From: Desmonostoc geniculatum HA4340-LM1
Lineage (GTDB): Bacteria > Cyanobacteriota > Cyanobacteriia > Cyanobacteriales > Nostocaceae
DNA: 64,000 nucleotides
Direction: 5' to 3'
NCBI GenBank assembly: GCA_019359545.1
Contig: JAHHHB010000018.1
Coordinates: 1 to 64,000, forward strand
In this document: piece by piece, positions 1 through 7,856 of the stretch
Position numbering within the stretch: the first letter of the stretch is position 1
Layout of the letters: each line of letters opens with the position of its first letter
Program-made: the position numbers and the translations under genes
Notes under the pieces: model-generated
Told to the model about the DNA's origin: nothing
Seen by the model: the letters and a program-made list of their open reading frames with translations, nothing else
Database searches by the model: none

Positions 1-175
1 GGGGAAACCGGAAAATCTAGTTCCCTGCCCTTATAAAGGGGGGAAACCGGAAAATCTAGTTCCCTGCCCTTATAAAGGGGGGAAACCGGAAAATCTAGTT
101 CCCTGCCCTTATAAAGGGGGGAAACCGGAAAATCTAGTTCCCTGCCCTTATAAAGGGGGGAAACCGTAAATCTAG
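1..175. repeat. 39-bp tandem repeat array (about 4.5 copies)
   Basis: The motif GAAACCGGAAAATCTAG recurs at intervals of exactly 39 bp (the AAA of GAAACC falls at 5, 44, 83, 122 and 161). Full copies look identical; the last one degenerates into a related CCCCTTTCCAAGGGGAGGG palindrome at about 180-211. Each unit ends in CCCTTATAAAGGG, a short palindrome. Very similar text occurs inside the MITE at 7473-7674, so the array looks like an expansion of that element's interior. The array starts at the window edge and may continue upstream. Confidence 0.95.
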
Positions 176-332
176 TTCCCTCCCCTTTCCAAGGGGAGGG
201 TTAGGGTGGGGTAAAACCGAGATTCATAAGGTATTTCAGACTTGTGTATACACCGTAGGACTTTAGGTATGGGGTAAATCTAAAATCTAAAATCTAAAAT
301 CTAAAATTGTCTGACTCCTGAATTCTTACCTA

Positions 333-1982
333 CTATTTACCTTGCCACACTCGTTGTAACGACTGAAAAGTTTTAACAAACATATCTTCTAACCAAAGCA
401 TAACAAAATCAAGCCATTCCAAAACTTTCTCTAGGGGGTGCTTTTCATAACCTGTTGTAGTTACTTTGGTTTCTATCCAGTCTGGCTGTGCTTCAACTTC
501 AGTGTTTTGATAAAACTGCTGTTGAAAAATTTCCCCTTTATGATTTTCGCTATTATATTGGGAAATAATCCCTTCAGTTTGTTTGACAGAGGTAACTTTT
601 GCAGACGTTTTGGGAATTGAGGCGAGATGACGGGTTGTTTTTTTCCTTTGTACTAAGCCTGATTTGACTTTCGGCTGTTGTAGAGTCCAATTCTTTGGCC
701 AAGAAAGTCCTGCTGATAAACTTGAAGCCAAAGCAGGAGTTGTGTTTTCAGAAAGCGTGGTTGGCTTGTCTGCAAGCGTCTCGGTATCACCAAACAAATC
801 ACCCCAAGCTAACCAAGGATCATCAGTTAAATCTTGGTTTTGCAACTCACGGCTTTCAGATAAAGCCTTTTTTGGGCGATGAAATAATACTCTACTTGAT
901 TGCTCATCAGCAATTGTTGACTCAAGCGTTTTTCTAGTACCAACGCCAAAAAAGTAATTAAGCGCTGCTTCAATTAAAACCTGAAAATTCAATGTATGAG
1001 TTTCCAAATTGTCAGGCTTAACTGCAATTTCTCCCTTAGCAGTTAACTGTTCTTTACCATAAATAAATATATTTAACTGAGTTTGGGCAGTCTGGACAAT
1101 TTCTTGGCTACGTCGTTGAACGGGGATTAAAGTATTTGATTCTACTTTGGCAATAGCTACATCTAAAAATGTGAATAATTTACTTGAATCAACTAAATTG
1201 TTCGATATTCCCTGGGGTAATATTGGAATTCTTACTGTATCTTTTCCAGTAAGTTTTGCTAATAAACTGTCAATTTTGGGTAATAATTCTTTTTCTTTTT
1301 TAGCTTCAGCCAATCGCCAATACTGCCAGTAGTTAGCAACTTCACTAATAATTCGGTCTTCTAATTTTGCCTGCTGCTGGGGTGTTAAAATATCGAGAAT
1401 TTCATTTTCAGCGGTAACAAGTACCAAATTACGATTCAGTAAATTTGTCGCAATTCCCCGCACAACTGCAAGATGCCGCTTGAGAACATTTTCTGGCTGT
1501 GAAGATTTGATACTTGCGGCTGAATTCTCTGTAATAGTTGAGGAATGAATAATGTTAGTGTTATTTGTCGAGTTTTTCGGGATAGATTTTTGCCGGAAAA
1601 ATCCCAAAAAACCCCAAGGATTGAAAGGTTGAGAGGTTTGTTCAGGAGTAGCAATGGCCTCTTGGGATGACAGATAATAAACTGTCTCTAATACGTTTTC
1701 AATAGGAGTATCAACACTTAGATCGATTTCCGGCTGAAAATCAGTATCATTTGATGGTAAGTTGAGCCGGGATTGTGGTTCTTTGGTGTGTAGCGTTTTA
1801 GCATCTGATTCAGATGGCTGAAGCAGTAGATACACTGGGTAAAGTAGTAATTCCACACCCCACTTAGTGGCAACTTGTAAATGCCGGAAGGTGTATTCCC
1901 ACTGTTGTGTCAACCGCCGAGATTGCTGGTGGACAAAATTAAATAGTCTGCTTTGATAACGACCAGAGGAACCAGAAGACAT
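333..1982 (-). CDS. conserved hypothetical cyanobacterial protein, 549 aa
   Basis: A long open frame with an ATG start (MSSGSSGRYQSRLF). I recognise no enzymatic domain. The N-terminal 55 residues are basic and aromatic with a hydrophobic stretch (WGVELLLYPVYLLLQ) too short for a clear membrane helix. The middle is low in complexity and rich in Ser, Thr, Gln and Asn. A more ordered region around residues 180-340 contains charged helices. The C-terminus (VLEWLDFVMLWLEDMFVKTF) is hydrophobic and amphipathic and may dock on a membrane. It lies divergently to the mannosidase gene, with a repeat-rich spacer between. Coding is supported by length and by the lack of a competing frame. The function is unknown to me. 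Confidence 0.75.
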   Translation of the reverse strand: MSSGSSGRYQSRLFNFVHQQSRRLTQQWEYTFRHLQVATKWGVELLLYPVYLLLQPSESDAKTLHTKEPQSRLNLPSNDTDFQPEIDLSVDTPIENVLETVYYLSSQEAIATPEQTSQPFNPWGFLGFFRQKSIPKNSTNNTNIIHSSTITENSAASIKSSQPENVLKRHLAVVRGIATNLLNRNLVLVTAENEILDILTPQQQAKLEDRIISEVANYWQYWRLAEAKKEKELLPKIDSLLAKLTGKDTVRIPILPQGISNNLVDSSKLFTFLDVAIAKVESNTLIPVQRRSQEIVQTAQTQLNIFIYGKEQLTAKGEIAVKPDNLETHTLNFQVLIEAALNYFFGVGTRKTLESTIADEQSSRVLFHRPKKALSESRELQNQDLTDDPWLAWGDLFGDTETLADKPTTLSENTTPALASSLSAGLSWPKNWTLQQPKVKSGLVQRKKTTRHLASIPKTSAKVTSVKQTEGIISQYNSENHKGEIFQQQFYQNTEVEAQPDWIETKVTTTGYEKHPLEKVLEWLDFVMLWLEDMFVKTFQSLQRVWQGK

Positions 1983-2040
1983 AATAGTAATTTTTTAGTT
2001 CGAGTCTTGTTTAGTTCTGAGACTCCCGCCAAACGATAAA

Positions 2041-2165
2041 CAGGAGTCAGGAGTCAGAATTCAGAATTCAGAATTGGTGAATATTCTAACTATAAAGGAA
2101 TAGAGTTTTAATAAGGAAGATGACTACAATTTATACTGAATTCTGACTCCTGAGTTCTGAATTCT
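2041..2165. repeat. STRR repeats, CAGAATT type
   Basis: The spacer between the divergent 549-aa gene and the mannosidase gene carries CAGGAGTCAGGAGTC followed by CAGAATTCAGAATTCAGAATT, and the complementary text (CTGAATTCTGACTCCTGAG) at about 2136-2164. The two arms could pair into a long imperfect hairpin. The same heptamer family recurs at 6341-6372, 15086-15126, 21848-21882 and 22346-22358. Confidence 0.85.
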
Positions 2166-2220
2166 TCTTGATAAAAACCACAAACTGCTAATGATTGTGT
2201 AACCTCATTTTAGCGAAAAT

Positions 2221-5200
2221 ATGACCCCAATTATCCCTCAATCTCAGACCAATTTAATCTCACAAGCAATTGAGCAACTGCGCTCTTTTTCTCAAGTTAA
2301 TCTCCAGTCTACCTGGTTATACCAGGAATATGACAAAAGAATTACTGATGTTCCACCTTCTGATTTGTCTAATTGGCAACCTGTGAAGTTGAATGCGAAA
2401 GAACATATTGCTTGGACAGGCGGGAAAAAAGTGCTATGGCTAGTACAAAAGTTGGTGGTTCCCCAAGATTTACAGGGTTATCCGTTAGCTGGGTTATCTT
2501 TGCGACTGGCGTTAGTTTGGTGGGCTGATGCTGCTGAAATTTATGTGAATGGGGAGTTAGCGCTGGAGGGTGATTTATTTGATTCTTCGCCGAGAGTGCT
2601 TTTGAGTCGGGGGGTGACGCCAGGGGAAGAATTTATTGTAAGTTTGCGGTTAGTGAGTCCGGGACATTGTGATGGTGCTTTAGTGCGATCGCTCCTTATC
2701 TATGAGTCTAATGATGATAATAATCCCGATCCGGGTTTTGTGGCCGATGAGTTGGCTGTTTTGCAACTTTATTTGCAAAAGTTTGCACCTGAGAAGTTGG
2801 ATGTTTTGGTGGAGGCAGTGGGGGAGGTAACGAACCGCCAAGACGCCAAGGACGCAGAGTGGGGAGAGTTGGTTAAGTCGTTAAGGCAAAATCTAATTCA
2901 ATCCAAAATCCAAGTTGCGCTCTCAGCGCACCAAAGGTGCGACCTAAAATCTAAAATTTTATTGCTGGGTCATGCTCATCTAGATTTAGCATGGTTGTGG
3001 CCTGTGAGTGAAACTTGGAATGCAGCCCAAAATACTTTTGCATCGGTTTTGAAGTTGCAAGCAGATTTTCCGGAGTTAATTTTCTGCCATTCGACTCCGG
3101 CGCTTTATGCTTGGGTTGAGGAACATCGCCCGGATTTATTTAGGGCAATTCAAGCACAAGTAGCAGCCGGAAGATGGGAAGTTGTCGGTGGAATGTGGGT
3201 AGAACCAGAATTGAACTTGATTGCTGGTGAATCGATTGTGCGTCAGCTATTGTATGGTCAGCGATACATACAACAAAAATTTGGCAAGCTTTCCACTGTG
3301 GTGTGGGTTCCGGATTCTTTCGGTTTTTGTGCAACTTTACCGCAGTTTTTCGCCAATGCCGGAATTGAGTATTTTGTCACCCAAAAGTTGCGGTGGAATG
3401 ATACTACTAAATTTGATTATGGTGCTTTTTGGTGGCGATCGCCAGATGGCAGCGAAGTCTTTAGTTTCATGTCTGCATCCATCGGTGAAGCGATCGACCC
3501 AATTAAAATGGCATCATACGCCCTAGAGTGGCACAGCCAAACTGATTTACCACAATCTCTCTGGCTTCCCGGCGTCGGCGACCACGGCGGCGGCCCCACC
3601 CGTGATATGTTAGAAACCGCCCAACGCTGGCAAAAATCCCCCTTCTTCCCAAATTTAGAATTTACCACCGCCGAAAAGTATTTACACGAGATTTCACAAT
3701 CCAAAATCCAAAATCCAAAATCCAAAATTGAAAGCCTCACTTGGAATGACGAACTATACTTAGAATTCCATCGCGGCTGCTACACTACCCACGCAGATCA
3801 AAAACGTTGGAATCGACGCTGTGAAGGTTTGTTGTATGAAGCTGAACTATTTGCAACTTTGGCAAATATTAGTTGTGGTGTGAGGTATCCCAAAGCCGAA
3901 ATTGAAGCAGCTTGGAAACAAGTTTTATTTCAACAGTTTCATGATATTTTGCCTGGTTCTTCCATTACCCAAGTTTATCTGGATGCTTTGCCCCAATGGC
4001 AACAAGTCGAAGAAGTGGGAAGGAAGATATTACAAGAATCATTGCTGGCGATCGCATCTCACATTACCTTACCACAACCACCAAAACCCAATAGTTTACC
4101 TATTTTCATCTTCAATTCTCTCAATTGGCAGCGTTCTGAGGTAGTTTCTCTCACCTTACCCACACCCGCAACAATTACCCAGCACTGGCAGATTTACGAT
4201 GCTTCTGGTAAATTGCTTGTCTCCCAATTATCTCAACCATCAACCCTACTATTTCTCGCCTCCGACATCCCACCCGTAGGCTACCGCCTCTTTTGGCTTT
4301 CCCCCTCATCTCCCTCATCCCCCTCATCCGCCCCACCTCCAGAATGGATTTTAGAAAATGAATTCCTCCGAGTTGTCGTTAATCATGACACCGGAGATTT
4401 ATCAAGTGTTTTTGATAAAACTTATCAACGGGAAGTTTTGAGTGGTGCCGGGAATCAACTGCAAGCTTTTAAAGACAGCGGTCAATATTGGGATGCTTGG
4501 AATATAGACCCTAATTATGCCCAGCATCCCTTACCTCCAACAAATCTTCAATCTATTGAGTGGGTAGAACAAGGCGCGGTAGAAAATCGTGTGCGCGTAG
4601 TGCGTCAGTTGGGCGAATCAGAATTTTGCCAAGATTATATTCTGCAAGCCGGTTCACCTCTGCTGAAAATTTACTCTCAAGTGAACTGGCAAGAAAATCA
4701 AGTATTAGTGAAAGCTGCTTTTCCTCTGAATATTGAAGCAGATTTCGCCACCTACGAAATTCCCTGTAGCGCAATTCGCCGTCCAACTAAACCACAAACT
4801 CCCGCAGAAAAAGCAAAATGGGAAGTCCCAGCCTTGCGTTGGGCTGATTTAACAAGCGAGATAAACGAGGGTTTATACGGAATTAGTTTACTAAATGATT
4901 GTAAATATGGGTACGATGCCAAACAAAATCAATTACGTCTCACACTCCTACGCAGTCCTAATTGGCCAGACCCAGAAGCTGACCGAGGTTTGCATGAATT
5001 TACGTATGCCTTGTATCCCCACACAAACAGCTGGCAATCAGCCCACACAGTACAGCGTGGCTATGAATTGAATACACCCCTACAAGTAATACTAAACCCA
5101 CTCCCCACTCCCCAGTCCCCAGTCCCCAGTCCCCAGTCCCCAATCCCCACTCCCCACTCCCCACTCCCCACCCCCGACAGAGCAAGTTTTTTGCATTTAT

Positions 5201-5469
5201 CATCTGAAAATCTGATTTTGATGGCTTTCAAGCCAGCAGAAGATAACCCAGAGCAATTAATTCTGCGGTGTTATGAATGTCACGGAGAAACAGCCGAGTT
5301 ATCTTTGCAAAGCAAGCTAGGATTTCGTCTCAAAAATACGGTAGATTTGTTAGAGCGTTCTGCTGATACTGCTCCTGAATTCTCATCTGAGCAACAAATC
5401 TTGACGATACAGCCTTGGAAAATCGCCAGCTTCCAGGTGACACCAGGGGCTAATCCCAAGCTTGGGTAA
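2221..5469 (+). CDS. GH38 alpha-mannosidase, 1082 aa
   Basis: Glycoside hydrolase family 38 retaining alpha-mannosidase, which would hydrolyse terminal alpha-mannose from glycans. Visible family signatures: the zinc motif GHAHLDLAWLWP (His253 and Asp255 as likely ligands), the nucleophile motif WVPDSFGF (Asp365), the catalytic-domain block VGDHGGGPTR, and QQFHDILPGSSIT, whose His is the usual distal zinc ligand. The first 180 residues look like the beta-rich N-terminal domain of the bacterial and lysosomal-like enzymes, and the C-terminal half is the usual beta-sandwich. No signal peptide is visible, so it is probably cytoplasmic. The reading frame contains at least five stretches made of intergenic repeat DNA (near residues 205-215, 227-246, 493-502, 700-708 and 960-985), all in frame. 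The key motifs are intact, so activity is plausible. Confidence 0.92.
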   Translation: MTPIIPQSQTNLISQAIEQLRSFSQVNLQSTWLYQEYDKRITDVPPSDLSNWQPVKLNAKEHIAWTGGKKVLWLVQKLVVPQDLQGYPLAGLSLRLALVWWADAAEIYVNGELALEGDLFDSSPRVLLSRGVTPGEEFIVSLRLVSPGHCDGALVRSLLIYESNDDNNPDPGFVADELAVLQLYLQKFAPEKLDVLVEAVGEVTNRQDAKDAEWGELVKSLRQNLIQSKIQVALSAHQRCDLKSKILLLGHAHLDLAWLWPVSETWNAAQNTFASVLKLQADFPELIFCHSTPALYAWVEEHRPDLFRAIQAQVAAGRWEVVGGMWVEPELNLIAGESIVRQLLYGQRYIQQKFGKLSTVVWVPDSFGFCATLPQFFANAGIEYFVTQKLRWNDTTKFDYGAFWWRSPDGSEVFSFMSASIGEAIDPIKMASYALEWHSQTDLPQSLWLPGVGDHGGGPTRDMLETAQRWQKSPFFPNLEFTTAEKYLHEISQSKIQNPKSKIESLTWNDELYLEFHRGCYTTHADQKRWNRRCEGLLYEAELFATLANISCGVRYPKAEIEAAWKQVLFQQFHDILPGSSITQVYLDALPQWQQVEEVGRKILQESLLAIASHITLPQPPKPNSLPIFIFNSLNWQRSEVVSLTLPTPATITQHWQIYDASGKLLVSQLSQPSTLLFLASDIPPVGYRLFWLSPSSPSSPSSAPPPEWILENEFLRVVVNHDTGDLSSVFDKTYQREVLSGAGNQLQAFKDSGQYWDAWNIDPNYAQHPLPPTNLQSIEWVEQGAVENRVRVVRQLGESEFCQDYILQAGSPLLKIYSQVNWQENQVLVKAAFPLNIEADFATYEIPCSAIRRPTKPQTPAEKAKWEVPALRWADLTSEINEGLYGISLLNDCKYGYDAKQNQLRLTLLRSPNWPDPEADRGLHEFTYALYPHTNSWQSAHTVQRGYELNTPLQVILNPLPTPQSPVPSPQSPIPTPHSPLPTPDRASFLHLSSENLILMAFKPAEDNPEQLILRCYECHGETAELSLQSKLGFRLKNTVDLLERSADTAPEFSSEQQILTIQPWKIASFQVTPGANPKLG

Positions 5470-5548
5470 GCCACAAAACTATTGCCAAATTATCTAGTGT
5501 TGTGGGGTGGACATCTTGTCCGCCCTTTGTTACGGGCGGGGCGAGATG

Positions 5549-5742
5549 CATTGGTGTCAACTTAACGTGAAACCCTTGTCAAGACGTGATGCATGAATTC
5601 ACTCACTTCCCATCACGACCCTCATTACCCCACCCCGGTTTTGTCTAAAGCCAAAACCGCCCCTCCCCTTGGCAAGGGGAGGGGTTGGGGGTGGGGTAAA
5701 ACGTATGTGGGACAAGCATTTGAGCTTAAGTTGACACCAATG
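5549..5742. mobile_element. MITE, TIR CATTGGTGTCAACTTAA, with 9-bp target duplication
   Basis: A 194-bp element bounded by inverted repeats: CATTGGTGTCAACTTAA at the left (5549) and TTAAGTTGACACCAATG at the right (to 5742). The direct repeat GGCGAGATG sits immediately outside both ends (5540-5548 and 5743-5751), as expected for a target-site duplication. The interior has no gene, only CCCCTCCCCTTGGCAAGGGGAGGGG-like palindromic text. It is inserted in a separate GC-rich repeat (GGTGGACATCTTGTCCGCCC and relatives). A second copy is at 7473-7674 and a lone end at about 6498. Confidence 0.85.
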
Positions 5743-5846
5743 GGCGAGATGCCCACCCTACAAAAAATACTTTTGTTTTTGGAAGTCACTTTTCGGTGGT
5801 TAGTCGTAATTTTCCATTCACAAACGACCACTGACAAACGACTATC

Positions 5847-5978
5847 CTAGTCTTCATGGTCTTCAAAAGGATCGCTCAATTCCTTACTGGGAGGGCCAAA
5901 GGAGGTATAAATTCCAAAAGCTGTAATGGCAACCAAGACAGCGGCCACAGAAATGCTAAGAACTATTGCGGGTTCCAT
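5847..5978 (-). CDS. psbN: Photosystem II protein PsbN, 43 aa
   Basis: A 43-residue protein beginning MEPAIVLSISVAAVL and ending DPFEDHED, the standard length and sequence style of cyanobacterial PsbN. It has one N-terminal transmembrane helix (about residues 5-25) followed by the conserved FGPPSKELSDPFE segment. PsbN is not a stable photosystem II subunit; it is needed for assembly and repair of the PSII heterodimer in the thylakoid membrane. It lies divergently to psbH with 85 bp between the start codons, the arrangement usual in cyanobacteria. Confidence 0.96.
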   Translation of the reverse strand: MEPAIVLSISVAAVLVAITAFGIYTSFGPPSKELSDPFEDHED

Positions 5979-6063
5979 AATTTTAAGATTGATTATGAGT
6001 GCTATTCTTATAGAATATTACAGAAGATTAAAAAAAGCTTTGGCAAGTAATCTTAGGTGAACT

Positions 6064-6267
6064 ATGGCACAAAGGACTAGGTTGGGAGATATCCTGAGAC
6101 CACTGAACTCTGAGTATGGGAAAGTGGCACCAGGTTGGGGTACTACCCCTGTGATGGCTGTTTTTATGTTGCTGTTTTTTGTGTTTCTGCTGATTATTCT
6201 GCAACTTTACAATAAAACAATCTTGGTTCAGGATGTACTTGTCGATTGGCGCAGTTTAGGACGCTAA
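6064..6267 (+). CDS. psbH: Photosystem II phosphoprotein PsbH, 67 aa
   Basis: A small thylakoid protein ([19 protein letters not shown]..., 67 aa) with the conserved cytoplasmic N-terminus, the turn [10 protein letters not shown], a single transmembrane helix (about residues 29-50) and the short tail [18 protein letters not shown]. PsbH supports photosystem II assembly, the acceptor side, and CP47 stability. A weak ribosome site (TAGGTGAA) precedes the ATG. A strong intrinsic terminator follows at 6309-6331, so transcription probably ends there. It is paired divergently with psbN. Confidence 0.97.
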   Translation: MAQRTRLGDILRPLNSEYGKVAPGWGTTPVMAVFMLLFFVFLLIILQLYNKTILVQDVLVDWRSLGR

Positions 6268-6308
6268 TGGATACAGGGTTATCTAGTTTAGATAACAAGT
6301 GAACTCAC

Positions 6309-6331
6309 ACCCGGCTAGTCCGGGTTTTTTT
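6309..6331 (+). terminator. Intrinsic terminator of psbH
   Basis: Perfect stem ACCCGG/CCGGGT with loop CTAGT, followed directly by a run of seven T. It sits about 40 bp downstream of the psbH stop codon. Confidence 0.9.
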
Positions 6332-6392
6332 GTGATTAAGAATTCAGAATTCAGGAGTCAGAATTCAGAAGGAATATAGGTGTAAGTGCAGA

Positions 6393-6530
6393 GTAGGGAA
6401 CATGGCTGTGCCCCTACTTCATTACTGAAATACGGTGTCATACCATTTCACTAAAACCCTGATACATATAGATTTCGCGTAGGGGCACGGCATTGCCCAT
6501 TGGTGTCAACTTAACGTGAAACGCTTGACA
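6393..6530. repeat. REP-like repeat and a solitary MITE end
   Basis: Positions 6393-6417 form a 25-bp repeat (GTAGGGAACATGG...CCCCTAC) whose reverse complement occurs at 10536-10560 with one mismatch. A partly complementary GTAGGGGCACGGCATTGCCC lies at about 6479-6498, so the region can fold. It is followed by CATTGGTGTCAACTTAACG, one terminal repeat of the MITE found at 5549 and 7472. I see no matching right end before the next gene, so this is a solo or decayed copy. The rest of 6268-6684 has no gene that I can see. Confidence 0.7.
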
Positions 6531-6684
6531 AAAGTGCAATTATCTTAACCTCTCACGGATGCTCAACTCGTGTTTATTGTTAAAAATATTAGTTATTCTT
6601 ATAACTTCAAAATCCGTGAATATAGAAATCATGCTGTAATCTGCAATAATGTAAATTACGACGATGTAGGTACAAAAAACAAAT

Positions 6685-7182
6685 ATGGCTAGCAATATTC
6701 AAGACAAAGAGAACAGTTTAGGCACTTTGTGGTTATTTAAGGAAAAATTTGGTTTTAAACAGCTTCCAGTAGACGTATCTTATGAATATTATTACAAATC
6801 GCTGCTTATTTGTGCTAGCGGTGATGGAACACTAGCAGATGAAGAAAGAGATTGGGTGATTGGATATGCCTATGCCTACAATTGCAACCCTGCAATCATT
6901 GAACAACTCAAAGTTTACAAGGCTGATGAAGATATCGAGACAGTCGTTACTGGACATTCTTCAGTAGATGTATCACGGCGTTTCCTAATTTATGATGCAA
7001 TACAAGCTTGTTGTGCTGATGGAGAATATAGTGAAAAAGAACGGGTTGTAGTACTCAAAGCAGCAAAGAAACTCGGTATTTCTGAAGACGTATTTCAACA
7101 AATTGAAGAAATCTATCTAGAAACAGTCGAACTCCGTAAAAAACGGCTGGCAGTAATGTATCCCGATGGTGGACCTTTATAA
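6685..7182 (+). CDS. TerB-like (tellurite-resistance-B-type) protein, 165 aa
   Basis: An all-helical acidic protein. Two similar segments, ASGDGTLADEERD (about residues 45-56) and ADGEYSEKERV (about 112-122), are spaced as in TerB-like domains, where the acidic loops can bind metal. The rest (LIYDAIQACCADGEYSEKE, AAKKLGISEDVF) also fits the TerB helical core. There is no signal peptide or membrane segment, so it is cytosolic. TerB-family proteins are linked to stress and tellurite responses, but no other ter gene is nearby and the role here is unknown. It is monocistronic, flanked by repeats. Confidence 0.75.
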   Translation: MASNIQDKENSLGTLWLFKEKFGFKQLPVDVSYEYYYKSLLICASGDGTLADEERDWVIGYAYAYNCNPAIIEQLKVYKADEDIETVVTGHSSVDVSRRFLIYDAIQACCADGEYSEKERVVVLKAAKKLGISEDVFQQIEEIYLETVELRKKRLAVMYPDGGPL

Positions 7183-7340
7183 TTTTAATTGAAGCGACTG
7201 ACAGTTCAAAAAATATCACACTGTTCACAGTCAAGAGTCAAATACAAAAAAGTAAGCTATGCCTAGCTTCTACGAAAGTAGAAGACGGTCATTAGTCCTT
7301 TTTGACACTCTCAGCACTAAAAGTGACTGAGATTCTTGAA

Positions 7341-7410
7341 GAGTAATGAGTAATGAGTAATGAGTAATGAGTAAATACCCATTACTTATTACTTATTACT
7401 CATTACTTAT
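7341..7410. repeat. STRR array, GTAATGA/TCATTAC palindromic
   Basis: GAGTAATGAGTAATGAGTAATGAG is followed by CCATTACTTATTACTTATTACTC, its approximate complement, giving a long AT-rich hairpin of 7-bp repeats. It lies between the TerB-like gene and the nested repeat at 7408. Confidence 0.85.
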
Positions 7411-7725
7411 AGCGGTTCCCATTCAGATGCGGTACAACGTTATATCGCAAGGTGTAGGGGCAATTCATGAACATAGGTGTCAACTTAAGCTTAAACGCTT
7501 GTCCCACAGGCGTTTTACCCCCCTTAATCCCCCCTTATAAAGGGGGGAAAAAGGAATCTAGTTCCCTCCCCTTTATAAGGGGAGGGTTAGGGTGGGGTAA
7601 CGCGTTGAGTTATGGTACGCTAGTAAACTCAAAATCACCTCTTCATAAGGGTTTCACGTTAAGTTGACACCAATGTTCATGAATTGCCCCTACGGGTGTA
7701 CCTCACGTGAACGAGAACCGCTATA
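7408..7725. mobile_element. Palindromic repeat split by a nested MITE (7472-7675)
   Basis: The outer element has arms TATAGCGGTT (7408-7417) / AACCGCTATA (7716-7725) and, further in, GGGGCAATTCATGAAC / GTTCATGAATTGCCCC, which meet at the palindromic centre. Exactly at that centre sits a second copy of the MITE seen at 5549: left end CATAGGTGTCAACTTAA, right end TTAAGTTGACACCAATG. TTCATGAA lies directly outside both ends (8-bp target duplication). The MITE interior contains CTAGTTCCCTCCCC and CCTTATAAAGGGGGGAAA text, matching the 39-bp array at window start. Confidence 0.82.
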
Positions 7726-7856
7726 TCGAATAAGGCTAACAGTATTTAGAAGCATTTTTCATTCCTGAGAAAAGTTAGAAAAGCAAGTCCTTGTATAGGA
7801 AAATTGTGGCAACAGCAGTTCTCTCTTAAAATATACATCAATCATCAGAAAATCTC

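Noticed and set aside
1..180. Possible CRISPR array (regular 39-bp period)
   Set aside because: The units are tandem and identical with no variable spacers, and no cas genes are nearby.
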